A DNA stretch of 6,016 nt from NCBI GenBank assembly GCA_035637175.1, contig DASPXS010000047.1:1-6016 (forward strand), written 5' to 3'. Of this stretch, positions 1 through 5,357 are shown piece by piece. The notes under the pieces were generated by a model, which was not told the origin of the DNA, made no database searches, and saw nothing but the letters and a program-made list of their open reading frames with translations. The DNA comes from AV2 sp035637175 (GTDB lineage Bacteria > Verrucomicrobiota > Verrucomicrobiia > Limisphaerales > AV2). Within the stretch, counting starts at the first letter, position 1, and the number at the start of each line of letters is the position of its first letter. Made by a program: the position numbers and the translations under genes.

Positions 1-163
1 CCCACCCGGCTGATTTGTCGTTAAGTTGCCGGCAGACCTCGAGAGACCCGGAACGTTGTTCCACGGGTTCCCCGGGGTCGCGAATCGCGCAAGAAGCGGG
101 GTTGACGTTCGGAGTTGAGCGTCTAAATATAGCGCGAAACCAGACCCAAACAACTGGCCGGTT
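1..163. other. Upstream non-coding leader region
   Basis: I see no convincing gene in this stretch. It holds a possible hairpin at 46-68 (arms ACCCG+GAAC and GTTC+CGGGT, 3-nt loop GTT, 2-nt bulge), which could end an upstream transcript but has no T tract. It also holds a CCCCGGGG palindrome near 70-77 and a candidate promoter at 102-129 for the prepilin gene. There is no purine-rich Shine-Dalgarno sequence directly before the ATG at 164. Confidence 0.5.
102..129 (+). promoter_or_regulatory. Candidate sigma70-like promoter for the prepilin gene
   Basis: TTGACG at 102-107 matches five of six bases of the TTGACA -35 consensus. After a 16-nt spacer comes the AT-rich TAAATA at 124-129, within TAAATATAG, which matches the -10 consensus only weakly (3/6). 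This is the only AT-rich patch in an otherwise GC-rich leader, and it would leave an untranslated leader of roughly 25-30 nt before the start at 164. The call rests on sequence resemblance alone. Confidence 0.33.
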
Positions 164-967
164 ATGAACACTTCAAAATGGACGGTTTTATTCGACCGAC
201 GGCATCGCCGCGGATTCACTCTGATCGAACTCCTGGTAGTTATCGCGATCATCGCCATTCTTGCGGGTCTGTTGCTGCCCGCGTTGTCCAAAGCCAAAGC
301 CAAAGGCGCCCAAGCCTATTGCCTGAACAACCTCAAGCAACTGGGTTACGGCATGATGATGTACACCGGCGACAACAATGACGTATTCCCCGGCACGGGA
401 TCCCGGAACACCTACGGGTTTCATAAGGAAGATTGGATTTACTGGCGAACCAACACCGCGCTGTATCCGCCGATTGATAAAAGCCCAATCGCGGCGCACA
501 TCGGCAGCATGGCCAGCAACCTCTTCCGCTGCCCGCTCGACAAAGACGACAGCGAACGGCGGTTGCTGACGGATGCCAACGGGCCCTACAATTACAGCTA
601 TTCGATGAACAGTCATGATTTGGTGGGCGGCGGCAACCGGGGCATGGCTTCGATCTTCGACAATTCGGGCGGGGCGCGCCTGTTCAAAATCAGCGCCGTC
701 GTCCGGCCCACCGACAAGATCGTGCTGGCCGAGGAACAAACGACGCACAAATCGAACGAAAGCATCGACGTGGGCGGCAGTTCGGCCATCATCAACGACG
801 GTCGCTGGGTGCCGCCGGCTCCGCCAGGCAACGGCGGCGGCAGCGATTCCCTTACCCTGCGACACAGCCAGCGAGCCGATGTGAACTACGCGGACGGTCA
901 CGCCGGAAACATCCGGCCGGAAATCGCCCGTGACGACCCAAATTACAGCCTTCCCACCGCGCCATGA
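164..967 (+). CDS. Prepilin-like protein with type IV pilin/T2SS leader and H-X9-DG motif
   Basis: This 267-residue protein starts with a class III prepilin leader. A basic segment (DRRHRRG, residues 11-17) is followed by FTLIELLVVIAIIAIL, so a prepilin peptidase should cut between G17 and F18 and methylate F18. E22 is the conserved Glu5 of the mature protein. The hydrophobic helix runs to about residue 41. The globular part has YCLNNLKQLG (C53), a second cysteine in FRCPLD (C123), and near the C-terminus RHSQRADVNYADG (H234, then D244-G245), the H-X9-DG signature of prepilin-like proteins that are highly multiplied in Verrucomicrobiota, Lentisphaerota and Planctomycetota. These are inner-membrane or pseudopilus-type surface proteins, but the role of individual copies is generally unknown. 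No other pilus or secretion gene lies in the window. ATG 164 is the only start giving the full leader. The lipoprotein gene follows after 25 nt, probably in the same transcript. Confidence 0.93.
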   Translation: MNTSKWTVLFDRRHRRGFTLIELLVVIAIIAILAGLLLPALSKAKAKGAQAYCLNNLKQLGYGMMMYTGDNNDVFPGTGSRNTYGFHKEDWIYWRTNTALYPPIDKSPIAAHIGSMASNLFRCPLDKDDSERRLLTDANGPYNYSYSMNSHDLVGGGNRGMASIFDNSGGARLFKISAVVRPTDKIVLAEEQTTHKSNESIDVGGSSAIINDGRWVPPAPPGNGGGSDSLTLRHSQRADVNYADGHAGNIRPEIARDDPNYSLPTAP

Positions 968-985
968 GGGCGAGTTTCAGCCCTC
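966..985 (+). repeat. Small hairpin over the prepilin stop codon
   Basis: GAGGGC (966-971) and GCCCTC (980-985) form a perfect 6-bp inverted repeat around an 8-nt loop (GAGTTTCA). It begins inside the TGA stop of the prepilin gene and ends 7 nt before the ATG at 993. No T tract follows, so it is a poor intrinsic terminator. It could affect how much of the downstream lipoprotein gene is transcribed or translated, but it may also have no function. Confidence 0.4.
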
Positions 986-992
986 CTCAATC

Positions 993-1427
993 ATGAAACA
1001 TCCCTTCGTTCTGCTCACGTTGTGCATGTGCGCGCTCTGCGGTTGCAGCAGGAAGGCGGCGACACGGGATGCGACCGCTCCGCAGCCCACTCCAGAACAG
1101 GCCGCGCAAATCGAATCCGAGTATCTCTTGCCCACGAACGACACCGCCTCCGCTGCCGCGGCTTCCGCCATCGCTGCCGATCCATCGCCCGGACAACGGG
1201 CACCCAAGGCACAGCCAACCGCCACGACAATCCAGGAGAGGATCAACGGCGCGGTCCACGCCCAACTGACCATGCAGCTCCGGATGTTCATTGAGAAGAA
1301 CGGGCGCGTGCCCGGCAGTTTCTCCGAATTTGCCTCCGCCGCCATGGATTCCCCACCGCCGGCGCCCGACGGGATGAAGTTTGTCATCGACCCGAGCGAC
1401 CGAACGGTAAAAGCGGTCAAGAAATAG
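993..1427 (+). CDS. Small predicted lipoprotein, function unknown
   Basis: The chosen start at 993 gives 144 residues beginning MKHPFVLLTLCMCALCGC, a short lipoprotein signal peptide with lipobox L15-C16-G17-C18; C18 would be lipidated. An in-frame ATG at 930 lies inside the prepilin gene and would bury the signal peptide, so I rejected it. Residues 19-80 are rich in Ala, Pro and Thr and look disordered, as in a tether. Residues 81-144 form a compact domain: an amphipathic helix (INGAVHAQLTMQLRMFIEKNG), then RVPGSFSEF, and the ending PPPAPDGMKFVIDPSDRTVKAV. From memory, this helix, 'NGRxPxSxxEF' and 'PxGxKFxIDP' pattern recurs in small uncharacterised Verrucomicrobiota proteins beside pseudopilins. 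The 25-nt gap after the prepilin gene suggests co-transcription and a shared envelope role. There is no obvious Shine-Dalgarno sequence. No enzymatic motif is visible. Confidence 0.8.
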   Translation: MKHPFVLLTLCMCALCGCSRKAATRDATAPQPTPEQAAQIESEYLLPTNDTASAAAASAIAADPSPGQRAPKAQPTATTIQERINGAVHAQLTMQLRMFIEKNGRVPGSFSEFASAAMDSPPPAPDGMKFVIDPSDRTVKAVKK

Positions 1428-1507
1428 CCTCAACTTCACCCCGGAACGGCGTCGGTCTCATTGAACCAAGCCGAATAGCCCAAAGGGGATCGTCGGAATG
1501 TGTTTAA

Positions 1508-1655
1508 CGTGGCGGCAGGCGTCCCGCCTGCCGTAGAGCCGGGCATCCTGCCCGGCGGACCCAGCGCGCGCATTGCACGCCGGGTCGAGTTTCGCCAATT
1601 GAATCCGGGCCGCAAGATGCGGCCCTCTACGGCAGCCAGGATGGCTGCCGCCACG
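1508..1655. repeat. Palindromic element A, 148 bp, with four 3-nt-loop hairpins
   Basis: The ends are an 11-bp inverted repeat, CGTGGCGGCAG (1508-1518) and CTGCCGCCACG (1645-1655). A second 11-bp inverted pair lies inside: CTGCCGTAGAG (1528-1538) and CTCTACGGCAG (1625-1635). Four small perfect hairpins sit in the arms: 1513-1533 (9 bp, loop TCC), 1538-1556 (8 bp, loop TCC), 1607-1625 (8 bp, loop AGA) and 1630-1650 (9 bp, loop GGA). The core at 1557-1606 has a minor GACCC/GGGTC pair. The whole can fold as one cruciform or as a row of mini-hairpins. This resembles REP/BIME or MITE-type intergenic repeats; similar GC-rich palindromes are, as I recall, frequent in Pedosphaera-like genomes. Copy number cannot be seen from this window. 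Confidence 0.88.
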
Positions 1656-1683
1656 ATCGCGGGACGCCAAAGAAGATTTTGAA

Positions 1684-1713
1684 TTGACCCTCCTTCCGTC
1701 GCGTCGGTAGCAT
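1684..1713 (+). promoter_or_regulatory. Weak promoter candidate before the DUF6807 gene
   Basis: TTGACC (1684-1689, five of six -35 bases) is followed after 18 nt by TAGCAT (1708-1713, four of six -10 bases). Transcription would then begin around 1720, almost at the ATG at 1722, giving a nearly leaderless mRNA. That would fit the lack of a good Shine-Dalgarno sequence there. The match may be chance. Confidence 0.25.
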
Positions 1714-1721
1714 CCCAGGCA

Positions 1722-2702
1722 ATGACCCACAGGATCTCGAGCCGGCTGTTGAACGTTTTGTTTACCGCCGTCATCGGAATTTCCAGTTCGGCGCTCGTCG
1801 CCGGCTCAAAAGACGGTGTCACGATCAAACAACTCGACGACCGGCTGCGGATCGAGATCAACGGCGAGCTGTTCAGCGAATATCATTTCAAGGATGTCTC
1901 CCGTCCGTATCTCTACCCGGTCCTCGGGCCGGACGGACTGCCCATGACCCGCGATTGGCCGATGAAAAACACCGATAACGAGGAGCACGATCACAAACAT
2001 CATCGCTCGCTCTGGTTCGAGCATGGCGAGATGAACGGCATCGATTTCTGGAGCGAAGAACCGAAGGCCGGCAGGACCGTCCATGAGGAATTCACTGAAG
2101 TAAAATCCGGCCCCGATGTCGGTGTCATCAAATCGAAAAACAAATACGTCGGCCCCGAGGACAAAGTGGTTTGCACCGACGACCGAACGATCCGCATTTA
2201 CAATCGCCCCGACGAACGGCTTTTGGATTTTGATGTCGCGGTCCATGCGTCGAACGGCGAGGTGGTGTTCGGCGATACCAAGGAAGGCATGATGGCGCTG
2301 CGGCTCAATGAAACGATGCGGCTGACGCCGAACAAATTCAACAAAGGCAAACCGACCGGCCACATCGTGAACAGCGAAGGCGTGCGGGACGGCGACACCT
2401 GGGGCAAACGCGCGAATTGGGTCGATTACCACGGCCCGGTGAACGGCAAGGTTCTCGGCGTTGCCATCTTCGATCATCCGCAAAACCCACGGCATCCCAC
2501 CTGGTGGCACGTGCGCGATTACGGTTTGTTCGGCGCCAATCCGTTCGGCCTTCACGATTTTGAAAAAAAACCCGCCGGCGCCGGCAATTTCACCGTTCCC
2601 GCGGGCCAAAGCGTCACCTTCCGCTACCGCCTTTACATTCATCGCGGCGATGAAAAGGAAGCGAAGGTGGCGGAGCGTTACCAGGAATACGCCCGGCCTT
2701 GA
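1722..2702 (+). CDS. Secreted DUF6807 ('PmoA-like') family protein
   Basis: This 326-residue protein has an N-terminal signal peptide: MTHRISSRLL, a hydrophobic stretch NVLFTAVIGI, and likely cleavage after ALVA (about residue 27). It should be periplasmic or secreted. The mature part is beta-rich and carries the family's conserved blocks: RPYLYPVLGPDG (61-72), the histidine-rich HDHKHHRSLWFEHG (89-102) followed by NGIDFW, and GVAIFDHPQNPRHPTWWH (246-263) followed by GLFGANPFG. I recognise these as DUF6807, once named 'methane oxygenase PmoA'. That name is misleading, since the protein has no membrane helices beyond the signal and nothing links it to methane oxidation. Family members often sit beside Gfo/Idh/MocA oxidoreductases and DUF1080 proteins, as here, so a role in carbohydrate processing is plausible but unproven. 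The His cluster 89-94 could bind metal or substrate. No good Shine-Dalgarno sequence precedes the start; the signal peptide decides it. Confidence 0.88.
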   Translation: MTHRISSRLLNVLFTAVIGISSSALVAGSKDGVTIKQLDDRLRIEINGELFSEYHFKDVSRPYLYPVLGPDGLPMTRDWPMKNTDNEEHDHKHHRSLWFEHGEMNGIDFWSEEPKAGRTVHEEFTEVKSGPDVGVIKSKNKYVGPEDKVVCTDDRTIRIYNRPDERLLDFDVAVHASNGEVVFGDTKEGMMALRLNETMRLTPNKFNKGKPTGHIVNSEGVRDGDTWGKRANWVDYHGPVNGKVLGVAIFDHPQNPRHPTWWHVRDYGLFGANPFGLHDFEKKPAGAGNFTVPAGQSVTFRYRLYIHRGDEKEAKVAERYQEYARP

Positions 2703-2714
2703 ATTTGCAGGGCA

Positions 2715-2853
2715 CCACGAATGAACAGGAATGAACACGAATCATTAACGCGGAGACACGGATTTCACGGATTAACACTGAATAAATGTCATCCGAAACA
2801 ATTGGCGAGAATCGGTGAAATCCGTGTCCGCAAGTATTCGTGTTCATTCGTGG
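2715..2853. repeat. Palindromic element B, 139 bp
   Basis: The outer arms are 2715-2732 and 2836-2853 (ATTCGTGTTCATTCGTGG on the right); the left arm matches its reverse complement at 17 of 18 positions. Just inside the left arm, a direct repeat (GAATGAACA-G/C-GAAT at 2719-2732 and 2729-2742, allowing for a small offset) repeats the motif. The inner arms are GACACGGATTTCAC (2755-2768) and GTGAAATCCGTGTC (2815-2828), perfect over 14 bp and 18 of 19 if extended to 2773/2810. The element fills nearly the whole gap between the DUF6807 and oxidoreductase genes. It is AT-richer than element A and has no 3-nt-loop hairpins, so it is a separate family. I recall closely similar ACGAATGAACACGAAT/ACGGATTTCACGGATT repeats in Verrucomicrobiota genomes. 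Confidence 0.85.
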
Positions 2854-2889
2854 TTGAACCCAATTGAACCAAAACAAAAATTGCCGATC

Positions 2890-4371
2890 ATGAAAACGAT
2901 CAATCGCAGAACCTTCCTCAAAAACAGCGCACTCACCGCCGCGACTCTTGGCCTGCCCGATTATTCGTGGGCGCGCGTTCCGGGCGCGAATGACGAAATC
3001 CGCGTGGCCATCGTCGGATTCGGCGGCCGGGGCGCCGATCACATCAGCGGCATGCGCGGCCTCGGCAAAAAGGGCGTGCGCATCGTCGCGCTCTGCGACG
3101 TCGATAAAAAAATTCTGGATGCGGGCGTGGAATCGTTCGCCAAACGCAATGAGAAGGTCGAACGCTACACGGATATTCGCCGACTGCTGGAGAACAAGGA
3201 CGTGGACGCGGTCACGGTCGCGACACCCAACCACTGGCATTCGCTCGCCACGATCTGGGCCGTGCAAGCGGGCAAGGATGTTTACGTTGAAAAGCCGGTT
3301 TCCCACAACGTACGGGAAGGACGCACTGCGGTCGAAGCCGCCCGCAAGTATGCCAAAATTGTGCAAGCGGGCACGCAGAGCCGCTCCAGCTTCGCCATCA
3401 AGGAAGCGATTGAATGGGTCCGCGCCGGCAACCTGGGAAAAATCAAAGTCGCGCGCGGCCTCTGTTACAAGCGACGCCCCAGCATTGGAAAAACAGTTGG
3501 CCCGCAGCCCGTTCCCGATTACATCGATTACGACCTCTGGTGCGGCCCGGCGCCCCTGGTCCCTCCCCGGCGCAACAGCGCCAAATACGGCCCGATCCAT
3601 TACGACTGGCACTGGTTCTGGGACTATGGCTGCGGCGACCTGGGCAATCAAGGCATCCACCAGATGGATATCGCCCGGTGGTTCCTCGGCGAGAACGCCT
3701 TGTCTCCCCGCGTCTTCAGCGTCGGCGGCCGCCTCGGCTACGAGGACGACGGCGAAACGCCCAACACGCAGTTCGTTTTTCACGACTTCGACAAGGCGCC
3801 GCTCATTTTCGAGGTGCGCGGGCTGCCCGAAAAGACCGATTCCAAAGAGATGGATAAGTATCCTTCCAGGGAAAAGGACCGCGGCGGCAGCGTGGCGGTC
3901 ATCGTTCACTGTGAAGGCGGCCAGGTGCTGGTTCCCAACTACAGCGGCGCGATCGCCATCGACAAATCAGGCGCAGAAGTCAAACGATGGAACGGCGCCG
4001 ACAATCATTACGAGGATTTCATTGACGCCGTTCGCAGCCGCAAGCACACCGACCTGAACGCCGACATTCTCGAAGGCCACCTGTCCAGCGCGCTCTGTCA
4101 CACGGGAAATGTTTCGTACCGCCTCGGGCAACAGGCCGGGCCGGGCGAAATTCGCGAGAAGATCAAAGGCGACAAAGAGGCGCTCGAAACGTTCGGACGC
4201 ATGACGGAGCACCTGGCCGCCAATGGCGTTGATCTGACCAGGACCAGGGCGACCCTCGGCGTCGTGTTGAAAATGGACCCGCAGAAAGAACAGTTCATCG
4301 ACAATGCCGAAGCCAACAAGCTGCTCACGCGCGACTATCGCAAGCCATTCGTTGTGCCGCAAACGGTTTAG
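2890..4371 (+). CDS. Tat-exported Gfo/Idh/MocA family oxidoreductase
   Basis: This predicted NAD(P)-dependent sugar oxidoreductase has 493 residues. It begins MKTINRRTFLKNSALTAATLGL, a twin-arginine signal (RR at 6-7, then TFLK), so it should be exported already folded with its cofactor. The Rossmann domain follows: RVAIVGFGGRG (GxGGxG at 43-48), an acidic residue after strand 2 (ALCDVD, 67-72), ATPNHWH (111-117) and the family signature VEKPVS (133-138, with E134, K135, P136). The C-terminal domain carries WDYGCGDLGNQGIHQMDIARW (244-264); H257 and D260 match the usual catalytic/substrate-binding positions. The length is normal for the long, exported Planctomycetota/Verrucomicrobiota subgroup. 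An in-frame ATG at 2815 would put 25 residues encoded by repeat element B ahead of the Tat motif, so 2890 is preferred. Members of this superfamily oxidise sugars or glycosides, some at C3; the substrate here is unknown. Confidence 0.93.
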   Translation: MKTINRRTFLKNSALTAATLGLPDYSWARVPGANDEIRVAIVGFGGRGADHISGMRGLGKKGVRIVALCDVDKKILDAGVESFAKRNEKVERYTDIRRLLENKDVDAVTVATPNHWHSLATIWAVQAGKDVYVEKPVSHNVREGRTAVEAARKYAKIVQAGTQSRSSFAIKEAIEWVRAGNLGKIKVARGLCYKRRPSIGKTVGPQPVPDYIDYDLWCGPAPLVPPRRNSAKYGPIHYDWHWFWDYGCGDLGNQGIHQMDIARWFLGENALSPRVFSVGGRLGYEDDGETPNTQFVFHDFDKAPLIFEVRGLPEKTDSKEMDKYPSREKDRGGSVAVIVHCEGGQVLVPNYSGAIAIDKSGAEVKRWNGADNHYEDFIDAVRSRKHTDLNADILEGHLSSALCHTGNVSYRLGQQAGPGEIREKIKGDKEALETFGRMTEHLAANGVDLTRTRATLGVVLKMDPQKEQFIDNAEANKLLTRDYRKPFVVPQTV

Positions 4372-4397
4372 AGCGTTAAACCGTTGAACCGTTAAGC
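4362..4397 (+). repeat. Hairpin at gene end plus 8-bp tandem repeat (CGTTRARC)
   Basis: AACGGTTTA (4362-4370) and TAAACCGTT (4377-4385) form a perfect 9-bp stem with a 6-nt loop that begins within the stop codon of the oxidoreductase gene. Overlapping it are three head-to-tail 8-bp units: CGTTAAAC (4374-4381), CGTTGAAC (4382-4389) and CGTTAAGC (4390-4397). No T tract follows, so this is not a standard terminator. The tract fills almost the entire 32-nt gap before the next start codon and may attenuate or stabilise the transcript. Confidence 0.7.
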
Positions 4398-4403
4398 CGA
4401 CCT

Positions 4404-5135
4404 ATGCCGCGACATTCAAATCGTTTTGCCGCTTCAACCCTTTTAACTCTTTTAACGGCCGCCGCCCGATGCCTGGCGGCCGAGTCGCCGGCCAATCTCC
4501 CCGCCGGCTACAAGCTGCTTTACGAGCAGAAATGCGATCGCGATTCCGCGCTCAAAGAATTCGTCATGACCGATCCCAGGGCGTGGCGGTTCAGCAAGGA
4601 GGACAAGGGCTCCGGACTGGAACTGTTTCAGCAGAGCCATTACGAGCCCGCCGTCCGTTCGCCAATCAACATCGCGCTCGTTGCCGACAAGATCTTCGGA
4701 GATTTCGTTCTCGAGGCGGAGCTGCTTTCGACGAAGGAGCCTTACGGGCACCAGGACATGTGTTTGTTCTTCGGCGTTCAGGATCCGACACATTTCTACT
4801 ACGTGCACTTGGCCGTCGCCGCCGATCCGCATGCGCACAACATTTTCATCGTGAACCATGCCCCGCGCCTGGCGATTGCCAAAGAGACCACCAAAGGAAT
4901 CGTGTGGGGATTGAACCAGTGGCACCACGTGAAACTGGAACGGAAACTCGGCGACGGCAGCATCAAGGTCTATTTCGATGACATGACCAGGCCCATCATG
5001 TTGGCCGAAGACAAAACTTTCGGCGCGGGGTGCATAGGAGTTGGTTCCTTCGACGACGTCGGCAAAGCGCGTAACATCCGCATTTGGGGACCGTCCGTTG
5101 AGGCCAAAAAAACCGGGTTTTTCGGCCGGCCGTAA
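4404..5135 (+). CDS. Secreted concanavalin-like / DUF1080-related protein
   Basis: This 243-residue protein has a signal peptide (residues 1-26: basic start, hydrophobic STLLTLLTAAA, cleavage near CLAA/E). The rest reads as a beta jelly roll of the concanavalin A-like/LamG type related to DUF1080 (PF06439, described as 3-keto-disaccharide hydrolase). The supporting blocks are SPINIALVADKIFGDFVLEA (86-105), GHQDMCLFFG (115-124), FYYVHLA (131-137), NQWHHVKLER (171-180), IKVYFDD (187-193) and the ending GCIGVGSFDDVGKARNIRIW (209-228). DUF1080 proteins usually show the same 'GDF-x-L', 'W-x-x-x-x-x' and 'G-x-IGxxx-x-NIRI' pattern, but this one lacks their usual opening (LFNGKDLSGW) and may belong to a sister family with carbohydrate-binding or hydrolase function. 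It lies 32 nt after the oxidoreductase gene, on the same strand, and is probably co-transcribed. There is no clear Shine-Dalgarno sequence before ATG 4404. I assign the fold with fair confidence, not the enzyme activity. Confidence 0.8.
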   Translation: MPRHSNRFAASTLLTLLTAAARCLAAESPANLPAGYKLLYEQKCDRDSALKEFVMTDPRAWRFSKEDKGSGLELFQQSHYEPAVRSPINIALVADKIFGDFVLEAELLSTKEPYGHQDMCLFFGVQDPTHFYYVHLAVAADPHAHNIFIVNHAPRLAIAKETTKGIVWGLNQWHHVKLERKLGDGSIKVYFDDMTRPIMLAEDKTFGAGCIGVGSFDDVGKARNIRIWGPSVEAKKTGFFGRP

Positions 5136-5158
5136 GCCGGAACGATTCAGGCTGAGTC

Positions 5159-5304
5159 GGGGAGCGCGCCCGCTTCGGGCGCTGCCCACGGCGCCCTCGC
5201 TGTTGGCCTTCAAACACGCGGTCCCGTACCAAATGGTTTGTAGGCGTGGTGCAGAGTTCGACGCGAGGGCGCGCCGAATAGCAGCCGAGGCGGCTGCGCT
5301 CCCC
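5159..5304. repeat. Palindromic element C, 146 bp, with two 3-nt-loop hairpins
   Basis: The termini are GGGGAGCGC (5159-5167) and GCGCTCCCC (5296-5304), a perfect 9-bp inverted repeat. Each arm then carries a mini-hairpin: 5166-5182 (7 bp, loop CTT) on the left and 5281-5297 (7 bp, loop AGG) on the right. Inside these is a perfect 10-bp pair, GCGCCCTCGC (5191-5200) and GCGAGGGCGC (5263-5272), around a roughly 60-nt core that contains CCAAATGG and GTTTG. The design (outer arm, mini-hairpin, inner arm, core) and the length match element A, but the sequence does not. It is a likely REP- or MITE-like intergenic repeat. Confidence 0.86.
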
Positions 5305-5314
5305 AATCCATTAA

Positions 5315-5329
5315 ACGGAACCCTTCCGT
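5315..5329 (-). terminator. Possible weak terminator of the HAD gene
   Basis: ACGGAA (5315-5320) and TTCCGT (5324-5329) form a perfect 6-bp stem with a 3-nt loop. Read on the minus strand, the hairpin lies 28 nt after the HAD stop codon and is followed by TTTAAT, a short T-rich run. The stem is short for an intrinsic terminator. Because its 3-nt loop matches the mini-hairpins of element C, it may instead be an outlying part of that repeat. Confidence 0.35.
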
Positions 5330-5357
5330 GTTCGGCGCGCGCGTCGGCGCGGACGCT

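Larger units (their letters stand above)
1428..1721. other. Intergenic region carrying palindromic element A
   Basis: I see no credible gene here. Short open frames across 1436-1861 come from the repeat itself and lack gene features. About half of the gap is element A (1508-1655). The flanks are unique sequence: 1428-1507 shows no clear signal, and 1656-1721 holds a weak promoter candidate for the next gene. Confidence 0.7.
5136..5357. other. Convergent intergenic region carrying palindromic element C
   Basis: This gap lies between two genes that face each other. It holds no credible gene; small open frames across it on both strands are produced by the repeat. Element C occupies 5159-5304 and a further small hairpin lies at 5315-5329. 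CCGGC/GCCGG (5126-5130 and 5136-5140) forms a weak 5-bp stem over the stop codon of the upstream gene. Confidence 0.7.

Noticed and set aside
188..901. 237-residue open frame on the minus strand
   Set aside because: Antisense to the prepilin gene; no motif or signal supports it.
1513..1650. Intrinsic terminators formed by the mini-hairpins
   Set aside because: None is followed by a T tract, and four hairpins in symmetric arms fit a repeat element better, although an effect on transcript ends cannot be excluded.
1508..1655. CRISPR array
   Set aside because: The repeated units are inverted, differ in sequence, and are not separated by regular spacers; no cas genes are present.
1500..1682. 60-residue plus-strand frame in the gap
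   Set aside because: Its product is a translation of element A; the hairpin arms create the open frame and no start signal is present.
1722..2702. Methane monooxygenase subunit suggested by the old 'PmoA' family name
   Set aside because: Particulate methane monooxygenase PmoA is a multi-spanning membrane protein; this one is a soluble secreted beta-rich protein with no such helices and no pmoB/pmoC neighbours.
1806..2738. 310-residue open frame on the minus strand
   Set aside because: It lies opposite the DUF6807 gene, whose conserved motifs are clear. The antisense frame has no domain and results from GC-rich codon use.
2614..3909. 431-residue open frame on the minus strand
   Set aside because: It is a shadow of the oxidoreductase gene: low-complexity Ala/Arg/Val-rich product, no recognisable domain, runs through element B and both neighbouring genes, while the plus-strand frame has full family motifs.
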